A stretch of 64,000 nucleotides of DNA from positions 4,530,780 through 4,594,779 of the forward strand of contig JAUPFP010000002.1 in NCBI GenBank assembly GCA_036925085.1. Direction: 5' to 3'. Shown one piece after another: positions 34,265 to 44,449 of the stretch. The notes beneath the pieces are model-generated. The model saw only the letters and a list, made by a program, of their open reading frames with translations, was not told where the DNA came from and ran no database searches. A program made the position numbers and the translations under genes. The number at the start of each line of letters is the position of its first letter. Within the stretch, counting starts at the first letter, position 1. The stretch is from Brachycybe producta. Taxonomy: Eukaryota > Arthropoda > Diplopoda > Playtdesmida > Andrognathidae.

Positions 34265-35251
34265 TGTGACGGACCTTTTTCCACTAGTAGAATCTGCTCT
34301 TTTAGGTTGATACGAGCGAGTTTTCACTCGTATGGATAGTGAGTGGCTAGGTCACTAATTCTACTGGCCCGGGAGGACTAGACCAATATAACGTCTATTT
34401 CGTGTCCTCACTAGTCTCTGGCAAAAGACTTCACAGTCTTGAGGATCTTTAATCTCTATCTCTCGGACTTTCGTCCGTAAATCTGCCCTAAGAATCGTGC
34501 AAAATATACTCACTCTCTTGTGTTGCAGGTTTGCACCTGTTGGGTCATCGAAGTATCCAAAAAGGTGAAGAGCTGCAATGATGAAATGCACAACCGCGGA
34601 ATTTTAGTCAAAAACAATTAAACACCACTGTTTAGTTTAAATATAAAATCGTTGTTTATTTCGTAGATAAAAACATTAAATGAATCGAACTGGTTTAAGA
34701 ACACAACACATAGAAATAATAACATTCAAAATAATATCTAAAAACCTAGCCAGAATTGGGCATAGGTTCGTTATTTAAGAACTAACTGAAAATCCTTCAA
34801 AAATCTATCCCAATTTGGGCATAGGTTCTCTGTTTAAAAAAATGCTTCCTTACATACAAAAACACGGCCTTTTTATACCCAAAAAGAGGATACTGAGAAC
34901 ACTTTCTCAGTAGCCCCTGATTGGGCAAAAACAAAAGTAAAAACCAAACTGGCCAATCAAAAGTGATTGACCAGTGGTCACCAAAATATTAGACACGTCA
35001 CCCTTTTAATTAAAAGGGGGAAAAAACGAAAACAACTTCGAATTAAAATGATAAGAATCCACTCATGTGGAAGGATAATACAATGGTAAAGAGGGGAGAA
35101 CGATAAGGTCAAGCTAAAAATAGAATCTGGGTCAATCGGTACCTATTAGTACCGAGTGGCCCAGAAGCTACAAAATACACAGTGCCTACAAAATTAAAGA
35201 AAACAAAACGGCGCTAAATTAATAAAATAGCGGCGGCCCCAAAACGTCTCA
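34265..35251 (-). repeat. 5' LTR of the gypsy element
   Basis: 987 bp. Carries the promoter for the element, transcribing leftwards. The end at 35251 is followed by ATAT, repeated on the far side of the element. Confidence 0.92.
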
Positions 35252-35317
35252 ATATATATGCTACAAACAACATTTATAAATTTTATTTCAATTTTTTTTT
35301 TAAAAAAAGACCTCATA

Positions 35318-35373
35318 CATAGCCTCCTATAATACATATAGGATATAATATATAATATATATAGGAGGCTATG
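35318..35373. repeat. AT-rich perfect hairpin beside the LTR element
   Basis: CATAGCCTCCTATA and TATAGGAGGCTATG face each other around an AT-only loop. It lies 65 bp outside the LTR element and is probably part of the AT-rich target sequence. Confidence 0.65.
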
Positions 35374-35668
35374 ACCTATCGAATCATTGGATATCCTGCG
35401 CATGTGCAGAACAAAGTGGCAGTGAGGGGGGGGGGGGGCAAGCTCAATGATGACAGGCAAGTAACTTTGACAGGAATTGAGTTATATATGATATATTTGG
35501 TCTGACCAAGGCCTTAAAGTAACCGAGGCCTTAGAGTTACTCTAAGGCCTTGGTCTGACGCTCATAAAAGGGCGGGGCAAACGACTGTATCTCCCTGTTT
35601 TTACACACATGTCTCAATGATGTGACTCCCCCCAAAAGGGGGGGGGGGTGGTGGTAGTGGTCTGAAAC
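35374..35668. other. Intergenic with G runs and a small palindrome
   Basis: Contains a 12-G run near 35430, an imperfect palindrome around GAGGCCTTAGAGTTACTCTAAGGCCTTGGTC (about 35495-35560) and a second 12-G run near 35640. No gene. Confidence 0.4.
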
Positions 35669-35862
35669 ACAGGCAAGTGTGCGCAGCAGTAAAATTTGTT
35701 GGCCCCGACCTTTTATGAGCGTCGTCAATTTCTAATTGGTTTGTTACTTTATCTCATGTCACATGCCCCACCTTTTTCAATTTTTAATTGGTTGATATTT
35801 GGTTTGAAGCTCATAAAAGTTGCGAGGCCAACAAAATTTTACTGCTGGGCACACTTGCCTGA
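35669..35862. repeat. Palindromic MITE family D, copy 3
   Basis: Ends ACAGGCAAGTGTGCGCAGCA and TGCTGGGCACACTTGCCTG, with inner CCTTTTATGAGCGTCGTCAA and AAGCTCATAAAAG. The flanking octamers TCTGAAAC and GCTGAAAC differ at one base, consistent with an aged 8-bp duplication. Confidence 0.7.
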
Positions 35863-36298
35863 GGCTGAAACATGCTGTATTTACTAATACAGTTCAAGTG
35901 CGATAGATGTCGCTTCCTGCTTCATTGATTTTGGTCCACGTCGACTGGTCGCTTCAATTAGCAGCGAGGTTATGCTATAACCTTTGATCTTTGACATCAA
36001 TCATTCAATCCTGACGGAATATTGAACTGAAATTGCTGCAGCACATGTTCAGGTAATTACTCGGTTATGTTTTATTTTTCCTAAAGTGCCTGGAAATGTT
36101 AGAAACAAACAAAATTAGTGCACGTGATGAAGGGAGTGAAAAATTGCATTGTTGTGGTTGATAATCTCAATTCTCAAGGTCATTCTAAATTCGATCATTC
36201 GTTTATTCAAGATCTTGTGACGTCATTTTGACGTCAAGCACCTTCTGAGATGTTTTCTTGTAGGTCAAGGATAGTAGATACTACTAAAACAGGCAGTT

Positions 36299-36482
36299 GG
36301 GCGCAGCACTTAAAATGTTGTTGGCCCCGCCCTTTAATGAGCGTCGTCAATTTCTAATTGGTTCGATAGTTGGTTTAATGTCACATGCGCCGCCCTTTTT
36401 TTCTAATTGGTTGATATTCGGTCTGACGCTCATGAAAAGGGCGGGGCAAACAAATTTTTTACTGCTGCGCCCAACTGCCTGT
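36299..36482. repeat. Palindromic MITE family D, copy 4, with target duplication
   Basis: Ends ACAGGCAGTTGGGCGCAGCA and TGCTGCGCCCAACTGCCTGT are exact reverse complements. Flanked by an exact 8-bp direct repeat CTACTAAA (36291-36298, 36483-36490). It sits about 70 bp upstream of the glutaredoxin start codon, in the presumed promoter or 5' intron. Confidence 0.8.
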
Positions 36483-36555
36483 CTACTAAATTCCTTGGAA
36501 TTGCAGTTAAAGAAAGTCCAGACTTGTGTAACCTATATCTATGTCTCTTTTCAGA

Positions 36556-37966
36556 ATGGCTTCCTCTAGAACTGGCAAAACCTTAATCGATAACCTGTTA
36601 TCAGAGTACAAATTGGTAAAAATACAAACATATATTGTATAAAATGTTATATATACATAAAGTATGACAATTAAAAGTGTTGATGGACACAGGTTGTTGT
36701 CGAGAAGAAATCATGTCCGTACTGTACCCTTCTTCGAGAGATCTTGGCAAAGTACGAGGTGAAGGACGGTACGATGCAAATCCTCAACATAGAGGGAAGA
36801 TCCGACTGTAGCGAAATTCAGGACTATATGCTGGACATGAGTCAAAGTAGAACGGTATATTAAAAATGTTCAGAACTTTTGAAACTTGTTAAAGATGGTT
36901 TTAAAATGTAAAATGCCTATCGAACTCTTCATTATTCTGCTTTTTCGTAGGTGCAAAATGAAGTGAAACTTCGATGTATTTTAGACACTAGGAAAAGGGG
37001 TAGCGCAATCACTTAAGGGTATTTTCGTGTGTTGATATCTTTATCTTTCAAAATAAACGTTTTGCAACGGTTAGCCGACAATATTTTTTTCATTTTTGTT
37101 AAGGCTGTACCAAGCCGATTTTGCCGAACCGATTTTTGCCGATTTACTGCTAATCTGGCAAAAATCGGATCGGCGAACAATTGTTAACCGATTTCCGCAC
37201 TCAACAATTAGGTCTGCTGCCCGATAAAACGGCAGAGGTGGAGGATCAATCAATTTATTACCAACTTTATCACTAATTCATCTTTAAAATGAAATTGTTG
37301 TCTTGCCATTTGCTTTGTAAACTCGAAAATTATAATTTAACTCTTTTTCCATACGTTCTTGTACGATCCGCTTGTCTCTTGGTCGACGCAAGCAGCCAAA
37401 ATCGGTAGTGAAAATCGTCATGATCGCCTCGGTTTAATCGATCAGCATGAGGATTTTTTGTTGTGTGTGATCGGTTCGGTATTGGTTCCGTAAAAAAAAA
37501 AAGTGTGATCGCTACAGCCTTAATTTTTGTCTATAAATAGTTTATTTTGAAAAATATCAACTTTGAAATAACCTTAAGTGATTGAGCTATAACCCTTCTA
37601 GTTTCTATAAGGTTGTTCTGAAGTTTCGTAGGGATTAGCACTGTTAAGAGAGAATGCTGTGAACTTTTAAAACAACCGAATAAAACACTTCCTAGGTTTT
37701 TTGTAAAAAATTTTGCTCTTAGAAAAACACAGAATAATCAAGAGTTGAAAATCACCTGTTCATATAAACGATCTTATGCAGAAATATTTCATCTTCAGCT
37801 GCTCAAATGTAAATTTACCTAAATTTTCGGTTGTCTTTCTATCTTTTCTGTTTAGGTGCCTCAAATGTATGTCGATCGACAGTACATTGGTGGTGCCACA
37901 GATGTCCAGAAATTGGATCGAGAAGGTCAATTAGAAGGTCTGTTGAAGCAAAATCTCATCATTTAA
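36556..37966 (+). CDS. Dithiol glutaredoxin (thioltransferase)
   Basis: Three coding exons (36556-36615, 36693-36854, 37856-37966) join in phase to 110 residues, the usual length of cytosolic glutaredoxins. The CPYC active site is at residues 28-31. The cis-proline TVP motif is at 74-76, split by intron 2. GG at 86-87 followed by TD completes the glutathione-binding site. It would reduce protein disulphides and glutathione adducts using glutathione. No signal or mitochondrial presequence is evident. The ATG lies one base after an acceptor-like TTTTCAG, so a non-coding first exon is likely. Intron 2 is 1 kb and holds a nested pair of repeats. AATAAA at 38018-38023, about 50 bp past the stop, is a probable poly(A) signal. 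Confidence 0.92.
37000..37607. repeat. Palindromic repeat family A, copy split by a second element
   Basis: The left arm (GGGTAGCGCAATCACTTAAGGG...AAAATAAACGTTTTG, 37000-37070) and right arm (TTTATTTTGAAAAATATCAAC...CTTCTAGTTTCTA, 37535-37607) are the usual family A arms. They are separated by the TTAA-flanked element at 37103-37519. It lies within glutaredoxin intron 2. Confidence 0.7.
37103..37519. mobile_element. TTAA-flanked piggyBac-type MITE
   Basis: Begins GGCTGTA and ends TACAGCC, with TTAA directly outside both ends (37099-37102 and 37520-37523), the precise target duplication of piggyBac elements. The interior has several CCGATTTTxGCCGA repeats and their inverse (GATCGGTTCGG). 417 bp, non-coding. 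Being inside family A, it is the younger insertion. Confidence 0.75.
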
Positions 37967-38023
37967 TTAATTGTTAATTCGTGATCGAAGTGAAGGAGGT
38001 TAATTTCACGTGTTGAAAATAAA

Positions 38024-38493
38024 CCTTTTTGATTGGAGATGAATTTTATTGCTGTTTGCCAGATTGAATAGGGAAGAGTGGCAAACTTTTTTTGGGGAGA
38101 AAATGAGTTTAAAGTTAAGAGAAGATTCATGGCTTAACTTTGCTGAGCTTTTCAAGTGTAAAAACCGTTTTAACTATTCACAATATCCGTTTATTTGGCT
38201 CCCCTACAATAGATTGAGATAGAAAAAAATGCAATTTTAAACTCATTTTCTCCCAAAAAAAAAGTGTTTCTTTTAGTTGTGCTCCTCTTCTTGCTGAAGT
38301 GTGACATATGTAATGACGACACAAGTGTATGCATATTAAATGAATGCATGCATGCATAATACACATATGCACATAATCTTTCTGACCAAAATTGACAATC
38401 AGGTATTTCACACAATTACCAGACAGTGTACAGAACAATCATTTAGGTAGTAAATCAGCTCATTATTTAGTGTAATCAGGTAATGTGCAAAAT
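38024..38493. other. Intergenic with a foldback repeat
   Basis: 38083-38125 (ACTTTTTTTGGGGAGAAAATGAGTTTAAA) is inverted at 38232-38270 (TTTAAACTCATTTTCTCCCAAAAAAAAAGT), giving a small foldback of about 190 bp. Nothing else was recognised. Confidence 0.5.
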
Positions 38494-38913
38494 TACGGAT
38501 GGGACATTCGAATCTTCGTATACCACAAATCTTGAAAAATATTCGAGATTCGAAAACTCGAATCTTTGCGCTTTTTTTCGTCTTTCGAATCTTTCGAATC
38601 CTAACCTAAAAAAAAACTGTTAAAAACTTTTGTAAAATTAGTTTGAACTCCAATTGACGTGCAATAGAAGCGTTCACTAACAAAAAACGGCGATTGTTGC
38701 AATTTCGGTTGCAATTTCTGATTACCAATATCAACACCTTGTGGCGACTCTCTTGAGTGCTACATTGTTTTTTATTATTAATAGTTTAATATTTAGTATA
38801 ATTTCATTTATTTGTATTTTCTTAATGAATAATAGGGGATTCTTATATGAAGGATTCGAGGGATTCAAGAACCGATTCGGATTTGAGGAAATTTAAGATT
38901 CGTCCCACCTCTA
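38494..38913 (-). repeat. hAT-like MITE (TAGAGGTGGGA family), copy 3
   Basis: Same family in reverse: GGATGGGACATTCGAATC at the left and GATTCGTCCCACCTCTA at the right. Flanking octamers TGCAAAAT (38486-38493) and TACAAAAT (38914-38921) differ by one base, supporting an 8-bp duplication. Confidence 0.75.
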
Positions 38914-39343
38914 TACAAAATGATAAAAACAATTGCCGAACTGTATGTTACTGCATTATCTAAATTGGCATGTTGAATTACAACATACAGTGGATTTTAC
39001 CCCAAATATCATTTTATTGAACAATTTGGTGGTATTTCTCATGGTGGATAAAAATTCCATGCATGACAAAGCGTTCAATCTGTTTATTCATCTATCAAGC
39101 ACAATATTCTGGAACAAAATAACATTCATAATCTGATTTAAATCAGGTTTAAACTACGTTGATTTTAATGGAGAAAAAAAAATCAATTGAATTATATCGC
39201 TATTTAAATCATTGATTTAAATCAATCCACTTGCGTACCGGTACTGCTTATTGACAATTCAATCCAAAGAATTTGACATCATCAAATTATTTTATGCACT
39301 GTGCACATTGAATTAAAACGCTAATCAATGGTTTCACTTTCCT

Positions 39344-39413
39344 AGTAACACCTGCAACACGCACACAATTAAAACACATGTGTTTTAATTGTTGTGCGTG
39401 TTGTAGGTGTTAC
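39344..39413. repeat. 70-bp near-perfect palindrome
   Basis: AGTAACACCTGCAACACGCA at the left is the reverse complement of the right end with one mismatch. The centre is AAACACATGTGTTT. No spacer of note, so the sequence can form a cruciform or a long hairpin. Confidence 0.75.
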
Positions 39414-39654
39414 TTCATAAGTATATGCGTTGTCTTTCTGTGACACACACACAGACGTACATAAATGGCATGACACAAATGTATACAGTGAGCCAACCAT
39501 TCACAAGTTTGAAGATGACTTGCCATTTTTTCAATATTGAAGACATTGAAAAAAAAAATGTTGAGTCATTTTAGAATTTTTAAAACTAAACTAAGGGCCC
39601 GAATTCAAGAAGGACGTTTTGCACTTCTAACTTCAAATTTAATCATTCTAGCAT

Positions 39655-39800
39655 AGACCGATTTGATTTTGGCATGTTATTAAGGAGTGGGAAGGATGAG
39701 CTGCTGAAACAGGTTGATGAGTTTGAACCTGGGTGTTAAAAGGGGAAGCCCCAAAATAAGCCTGGAAGATGGTGGTAAAACGGGATATGGGGGCTTGGGG
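39655..39800 (+). mobile_element. LINE reverse-transcriptase C-terminal remnant
   Basis: Reads DELLKQVDEFEPG, then GKPQNKPGRWW and GIWGL, like the zone after the LINE RT thumb ('GRPKxRW'). It shares DNA blocks with the copy near 3060-3400, notably GATGAGCTGCTxAAACAGGT. Interrupted by stops, with no other element part nearby. Confidence 0.5.
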
Positions 39801-39935
39801 GGGCAGTTGGCCTTAGAAAACTAAGCTTAAAAATCGTTTTTAAGCTTTCGTAGACCCACTTTGGCGTTTTCAGATGTCACACTGCGCACTGAGTCGGAGG
39901 AGTAAGAAGGCTGTGGCACGAATGTGCATTGTGAA

Positions 39936-40202
39936 CTACAATCGCCGTTCAAGCTGATACATTTCTCTAACACACTTAGACACACCCACATTGAAACAAT
40001 TTTGAGACAAGGGGTGGGTGCCTTTCTTTAATAGGCATTCATTCGCACCAAGATCCGATGTCAGCGACCCACAACATTTTACGGCCCTAGTGCAAATCAT
40101 TTCAATACCAGCGTGCAATTTCGGGAACTTTACGAAGGCGGTAGTAGTTCTGACTTTTGAAGATTGACATTCAAGTGCTCCGTTTCTTTCTTGAATTTGC
40201 GC
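39936..40202 (-). CDS. Orphan cysteine-rich exon, 88 residues
   Basis: A minus-strand frame starts after an acceptor-like TTATTCAG and reads AQIQERNGALECQ... to ...REMYQLERRL, ending TAG. It has seven cysteines, including CTRAVKCC. The CTR-CC cluster faintly recalls PDGF/VEGF-type growth factors, but the GG before CC is missing and I do not assign it. A neighbouring candidate exon ending near 40319 does not join in phase. It could be the last exon of an unrecognised or decayed gene, or chance. Confidence 0.25.
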   Translation of the reverse strand, partial: AQIQERNGALECQSSKVRTTTAFVKFPKLHAGIEMICTRAVKCCGSLTSDLGANECLLKKGTHPLSQNCFNVGVSKCVREMYQLERRL

Positions 40203-40454
40203 CTGAATAAGGGAAAATGAAAATTAGTTGACTTATGCTTGGCATTTTAAGATATTCTCAAGTAGTCGAATCGACTACTTGAGTCATTTAAGTCAAAAGT
40301 TAGCTGAATCGTACTTACACACTGCTACCTCTAAGACATCCGTCGGTGGAAGTTCATCAACTGAAGAAAATACAGTTAATTTTGTTCCTACAGTTAATTA
40401 CATTGTTACTCGCAAAACAGAAAAGTCGAGAGATTTGAGATTCACTTAAAACTT

Positions 40455-40460
40455 TATTTA
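40455..40460 (-). terminator. Poly(A) signal for the PTAR1-like gene
   Basis: AATAAA on the minus strand, about 190 bp past the stop codon at 40650-40652. No other AATAAA lies nearer. Confidence 0.4.
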
Positions 40461-40649
40461 TGAAAACTTTATAAACAAAAAATACATGAAGCGTATTACA
40501 AATGATGCAAACATTTGCATAAATTCGTAAAAAATGTAACGTGTATCTTTATAACAGATGGCAACAGTTTGAAAGGAAGAAATGAAGACAGTTTCCATAT
40601 GTAAAAAAAAATGTGCAACAACAGTGTGTAACAATGGTAAATTTTATGA

Positions 40650-42526
40650 TCAAGACGAAGAGGTTGGTTTCGGAGTTCCGAACACCTGCGATAACCACCG
40701 TAGATGCCTCGAAGCTAACTGCACTTGACTACCATCGGAAAGTTCACTGTTGGTAAACTGTATCTCGTCTTCGAGTTTGAAAGTCGTTAAGAGACGACAC
40801 GACTCGACGAAGTCCACTTTGGTTCTCTTGCATATATCGGACCGACACTATCTGTTTCTAAGGCACCGAGACTAAATAGAAACTGCCTTTACGAAACGGC
40901 AGTGATACCATAGAGTTTCGTGACCGGGAAAATCATGGATTAGATTGTGTATAAAATTGAGTTCGACGGCGAGTAGATCGGTCAGTGTTTTAGTATCGAT
41001 CGCAACGCGAGGCAGCGACCTCTGTCTCGAATCGCTGACATATTTTGCCAGCGTCATCAATAAATACTATCTAAATTGGAGACCGCTGTGGTCCGATACG
41101 TTCCGTTGAACTCATCCTTCGCTCCATTTCATATTGTTTAACAGAACCTTTTTTTTTTTTTCAAAAAGTAAATCATTTGAGAAGTGTTCGTTGAATTAAA
41201 AGGGCTGAGAAATTAGGGAACTTTCTCGAAACAACAATAGTTTCAGAATGGCGGGAAATTAAAGCACGTGACAATATTTGCATATAATTAAATTTATTGC
41301 ACTCAAAATTAAAATTCCGATTTTTCTGGAGGGAGAAAAAAAGCTTTATCTTTACTAATTTCCGGAAAATGTTTTCATCCCAATTTTTAACTATTTTTCG
41401 GGTTGTTTTTAAAAATTTTTAATTTTAGAAATGGACGAATAACACTTCTCGAATTCGAATATTAAACGGAACTCAAATATTCGAATACCCCGAATAGTTA
41501 TTTGAGGTTTCGAGCTTATTTGAACTTTTGAGCTTATGCGAGGCTACGTCACCGTGTCGTCTAAGTAGTTAGTGTTAAATTCATCAACAGAAAGTTAATC
41601 TGACCCTTAGGGTCGCAATAATTAGTCGACTAAACAGATTACCGAGAAACACGACGTACGAACAATCGATCGTACATCTGTTTCTCCACTTTTGCCTCTT
41701 TCTCTATACCTGTGACTGAAAACCTCGGCGCTCTTTGGCTTATTCGTCAGTATAACTTTGCTGAGTCGAATTTCGTCACTCTCCTCAATCCGTCCCTGTG
41801 ATACGAGTTCTTTCCGAATGTTCCAGACAGTGAGCAATCCAGGATTGAGCAACGAGGCTATCTCGATCCATTCTGTAACAGTCGTCTCATCTGAAAAGAA
41901 GAAAAAATAAGACAACTGAGGCATAAATCATATTATTTTTTTACACAAATATTATAGCAATTGAGTGAGACGAGAACCCGTTTTCAGTTTCCGTTCCCTC
42001 CATTTCATGAGATTCGAATAGACGTGTAAGTAAAGGAACTTGACGCACCAACATTGTAAACCTATCTTCGTGCCGATCACGATCACCGGACTCTTTATTT
42101 TGAGACTCTAACACGGGAACAACAAGACAACCTAATAAATGTATGCAGTCATTCTACACAAATACAAAGCAATTAAGCAGAACCACCATTTGGACAGTAA
42201 ATTCACACATTTCCTAGCTGGTAAGGTAATTGTGTAGAATGACTGAAGTCTAAAACAACGATTATGTATTAAACTGTCGTGTCGCTAAAACAACAATTAT
42301 GTAAATTGTCGCGTTGCTTTATAGGCATTCTGCACATTGCCTAAAACCTACAGCGCTCGTCAATTTGAAGAATAAGTTGTTTTACACATTGTCTAGCGAT
42401 TGTGTGGAATGACATATTTTCCACTTTGACTGTAACGTTTACTCACATGTTAGGTTCACGTTTGAAAGCGCAAGAAATGTCAAACATGATTCTTTTGGCC
42501 AATTCTTCTGCCTCCATTTTTAACAT
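40650..42526 (-). pseudogene. PTAR1-like gene (prenyltransferase alpha-repeat), apparently decayed
   Basis: Recognisable in order on the minus strand: an N-terminal exon (42526-42447, EELAKRIMFDISCAFKRE), a second (about 42125-41966, CLVVPVLESQNKES), a third (about 41890-41720, LLNPGLLTVWNIRKEL and LTNKPKSAEVFSHR), then a C-terminal block with NVSDHSGLQFR, IHDFPGHETLWYHCR and RHLRWLSQVF. These match the human PTAR1 order ('LLLLNPDFTTAWNVRKEL', 'HVSDHSGFHYRQ', 'IDSYPGHETLWCHRR', 'YRKWLVTLSQ'). PTAR1 pairs with RABGGTB in Rab geranylgeranylation. Problems: about 90 central residues (the HRRW and HRIW repeats) are not found; a TAG at 41069-41067 replaces the Gln of HYRQ; two more TAGs follow HCRF unless a 45-bp intron is removed; exons 1-3 do not join in one phase at consensus sites. 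It is either a pseudogene or a badly diverged or misassembled gene. Confidence 0.65.
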
Positions 42527-43624
42527 TGCTATTTTCTAATGTACAGCGGCGAATAGAATGCCGCTCCGTGTCACATTTTAGTGACATCTTTGTTCTGTTG
42601 GTTCTCACACTCACAGCGTTTTATAAGGATAGCGCGATAAGTGATTGATCAAGTTGTCAATCACCAACTTGATCAATCACTGAAGGGGGTGTTTAAACTT
42701 ACTATAGTTTCCTATATGGCAAGTTGGCAACTTATGGTTTCTTAATTGCTGTTCTATTTTTCATGTTTCCCACTAGAATAGCGCTGCATGTTATGGGGGG
42801 CCTTTTTTATATCACATTGTGTTGCGTTTTTGTCATGTAAACTCATGTGTATTGGTTAAAATGTAAATTCGGTAGTGAATTAATGCCCTATTCATTGGTT
42901 TATCATTTTATCGTTAAGATGTAATTTAGTTTGATATTATCTTTCACTACAATGTAATATTACAAAGCCTATAGTAAATTTATATTTTGTCCTTCAGTAT
43001 ATTTGTTAATTACAGTATGAATGTTGCGCAATCATAAGTAAAATATATAATTTAACTTAAAACATATGCAACCCTCATAGGCCATCTAGTAAATTTAGCC
43101 CTCACAACATACAGCACCGACCTGGTGGTAGTGGCCATTTTATTGTAGCTGTTGCTAAGCTGTGTCACAGAATCTGAATTCTGCGGGGTAACCTCCTTGG
43201 TTCTCACTACGGTTTCTGTGTATGTTTATTATTGTAGAAGCTATGGTTTACAAGTCATAGATGTTTAGTGGAACTTTAAGGTAAGTTGTGGGTGTTTTGT
43301 AATTGTTCATTTATAGCCAGAAATTTTTCAATTTTTAATGATCCTCGCAAGGCCGCAAATCGAATGACTTCTCGATCGATTTACGAGTCGATTATTTGCG
43401 GCTTATAAGGCAGATTACGACTCGTAAGTCGTTCTAGATTATAATATGCATCTAAAGTTTGGTAAGTAGTCTTTAATTTTAATTATTTGCCGCAAATATG
43501 GTGAAAACAACGATCTATATAGATCGTTGGGTGAAAAACACAGCCTAAAAAATATATATAGTAAAAATAGGTTATGAAAGTGACAGTTGCTTTCGAAAGC
43601 CACTTGGTGGCGCTCTTCCTGAAT
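42527..43624. other. Intergenic, presumed PTAR1-side promoter and AT-rich DNA
   Basis: A perfect 16-bp-arm hairpin, GTGATTGATCAAGTTG at 42641-42656 with its inverse at 42664-42679, lies about 120 bp upstream of the PTAR1-like start. A short palindrome AACGATCTATATAGATCGTT is near 43509-43528. No gene was recognised. Confidence 0.45.
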
Positions 43625-44249
43625 AACCACTATGACTCAGCATTATCACGTGACATCCGTTTAGCCCAATCACAGTTGAACACGTAACGAGCAATGCTGT
43701 GATGTTAAAATCTGCTGTAGACAGTAGAAATATATATAAGTGAGTCTGTGTGTAGAAAGTTAAAGAGAAGCGTTTTGTCTTGTGTCGTTGGTGCACGTAT
43801 TTTCTTGTCTCTCAAGTGATTCGTGATTTCCAGTGAAATTTGGCAAAAAATACTAGAAAAATAAAGTTTATCCCATTTTCTGACACTGAAAAGAAAACAT
43901 TCTGATTAAAACCTGTCGATTCCATTCCGAAAGAGTGAAGAAATCGACTTCAAAGTAAGAAATATATGGTGACGTCTGTACCGAAGTCGTGTAATACTGT
44001 AGCGTACACCTGCCTCATCGTAAGAAGAAGCGTGTGACGTCAGAGGAGTTGTTGAAAAATTTAGAATTGTCATTTTGTTTGCTAAAAAAAGACGATATCA
44101 AACGTTTTTAACAGTTTAAACGAAAGGATTCTTAAATTCCTTTCGTATTATCCCGGCGTTTTTATTAGACAAAATGAGACAAATGAAACAATCCTAAATT
44201 TTTCGTCAATTTCTATGACGTCACAAGGATCTTTTTATGACGTGACATA
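43625..44249 (+). repeat. Directly repeated promoter-like unit, copy 1
   Basis: About 625 bp, matching 44450-45058 in the same orientation at roughly 85-90 per cent by eye. It contains TGACTCA (AP-1 type), CACGTGAC (E-box), TATATATAAG (TATA-like, near 43731), TGACGTCA (CRE) twice and AATAAA. No open frame. It could be an LTR-like or other unclassified repeat, or a tandem duplication of a regulatory or transcribed unit. Confidence 0.6.
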
Positions 44250-44304
44250 TTAGATATAGACCAAACTTGTCTCATGTTATGCAATAGGCATCTATGTACA
44301 TGTA

Positions 44305-44446
44305 ATAGGCATTTGTGCCCAGCATTAGAATTTCTTTTGCTCCGCCCTTTTTTGAACGTCATCAATTTGTAATTAGTTTGTTACTTGGACTGACGTCATA
44401 AAGGGGCGGAGCAAAGGAAATTCTAATGCTTTGCACAATTGCCTGT
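44305..44446. repeat. Palindromic MITE family D, copy 5
   Basis: Ends AGGCATTTGTGCCCAGCATT and GCTTTGCACAATTGCCTGT. Shorter than other copies, and contains CTGACGTCATAA. It lies between the two direct repeats, and no clear target duplication was found. Confidence 0.65.
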
Positions 44447-44449
44447 GTA

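Larger units (their letters stand above)
26358..35251 (-). mobile_element. Ty3/gypsy LTR retrotransposon, whole-looking and young
   Basis: An 8.9-kb element on the minus strand. The LTRs (26358-27346 and 34265-35251) begin TG and end CA, and the element is flanked by ATAT on both sides (26354-26357, 35252-35255). The order gag, protease, RT, RNase H, integrase is that of Ty3/gypsy. No envelope frame is present, so it is not an errantivirus type. The LTRs differ, as far as I can see, only by a 2-bp length change near 26552, so the insertion is recent. A primer-binding site and a polypurine tract lie where expected. Both long frames look open. Its clade was not determined. Confidence 0.93.

Noticed and set aside
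41067-41069. Idea that TAG codes for Gln in this organism, from the PTAR1-like TAG at a conserved Gln.
   Set aside because: CDK7, DCAF12, PDCD7, ARHGAP19 and the 975-codon zinc-finger gene contain no internal TAG. Decay of the PTAR1 locus explains it more simply.
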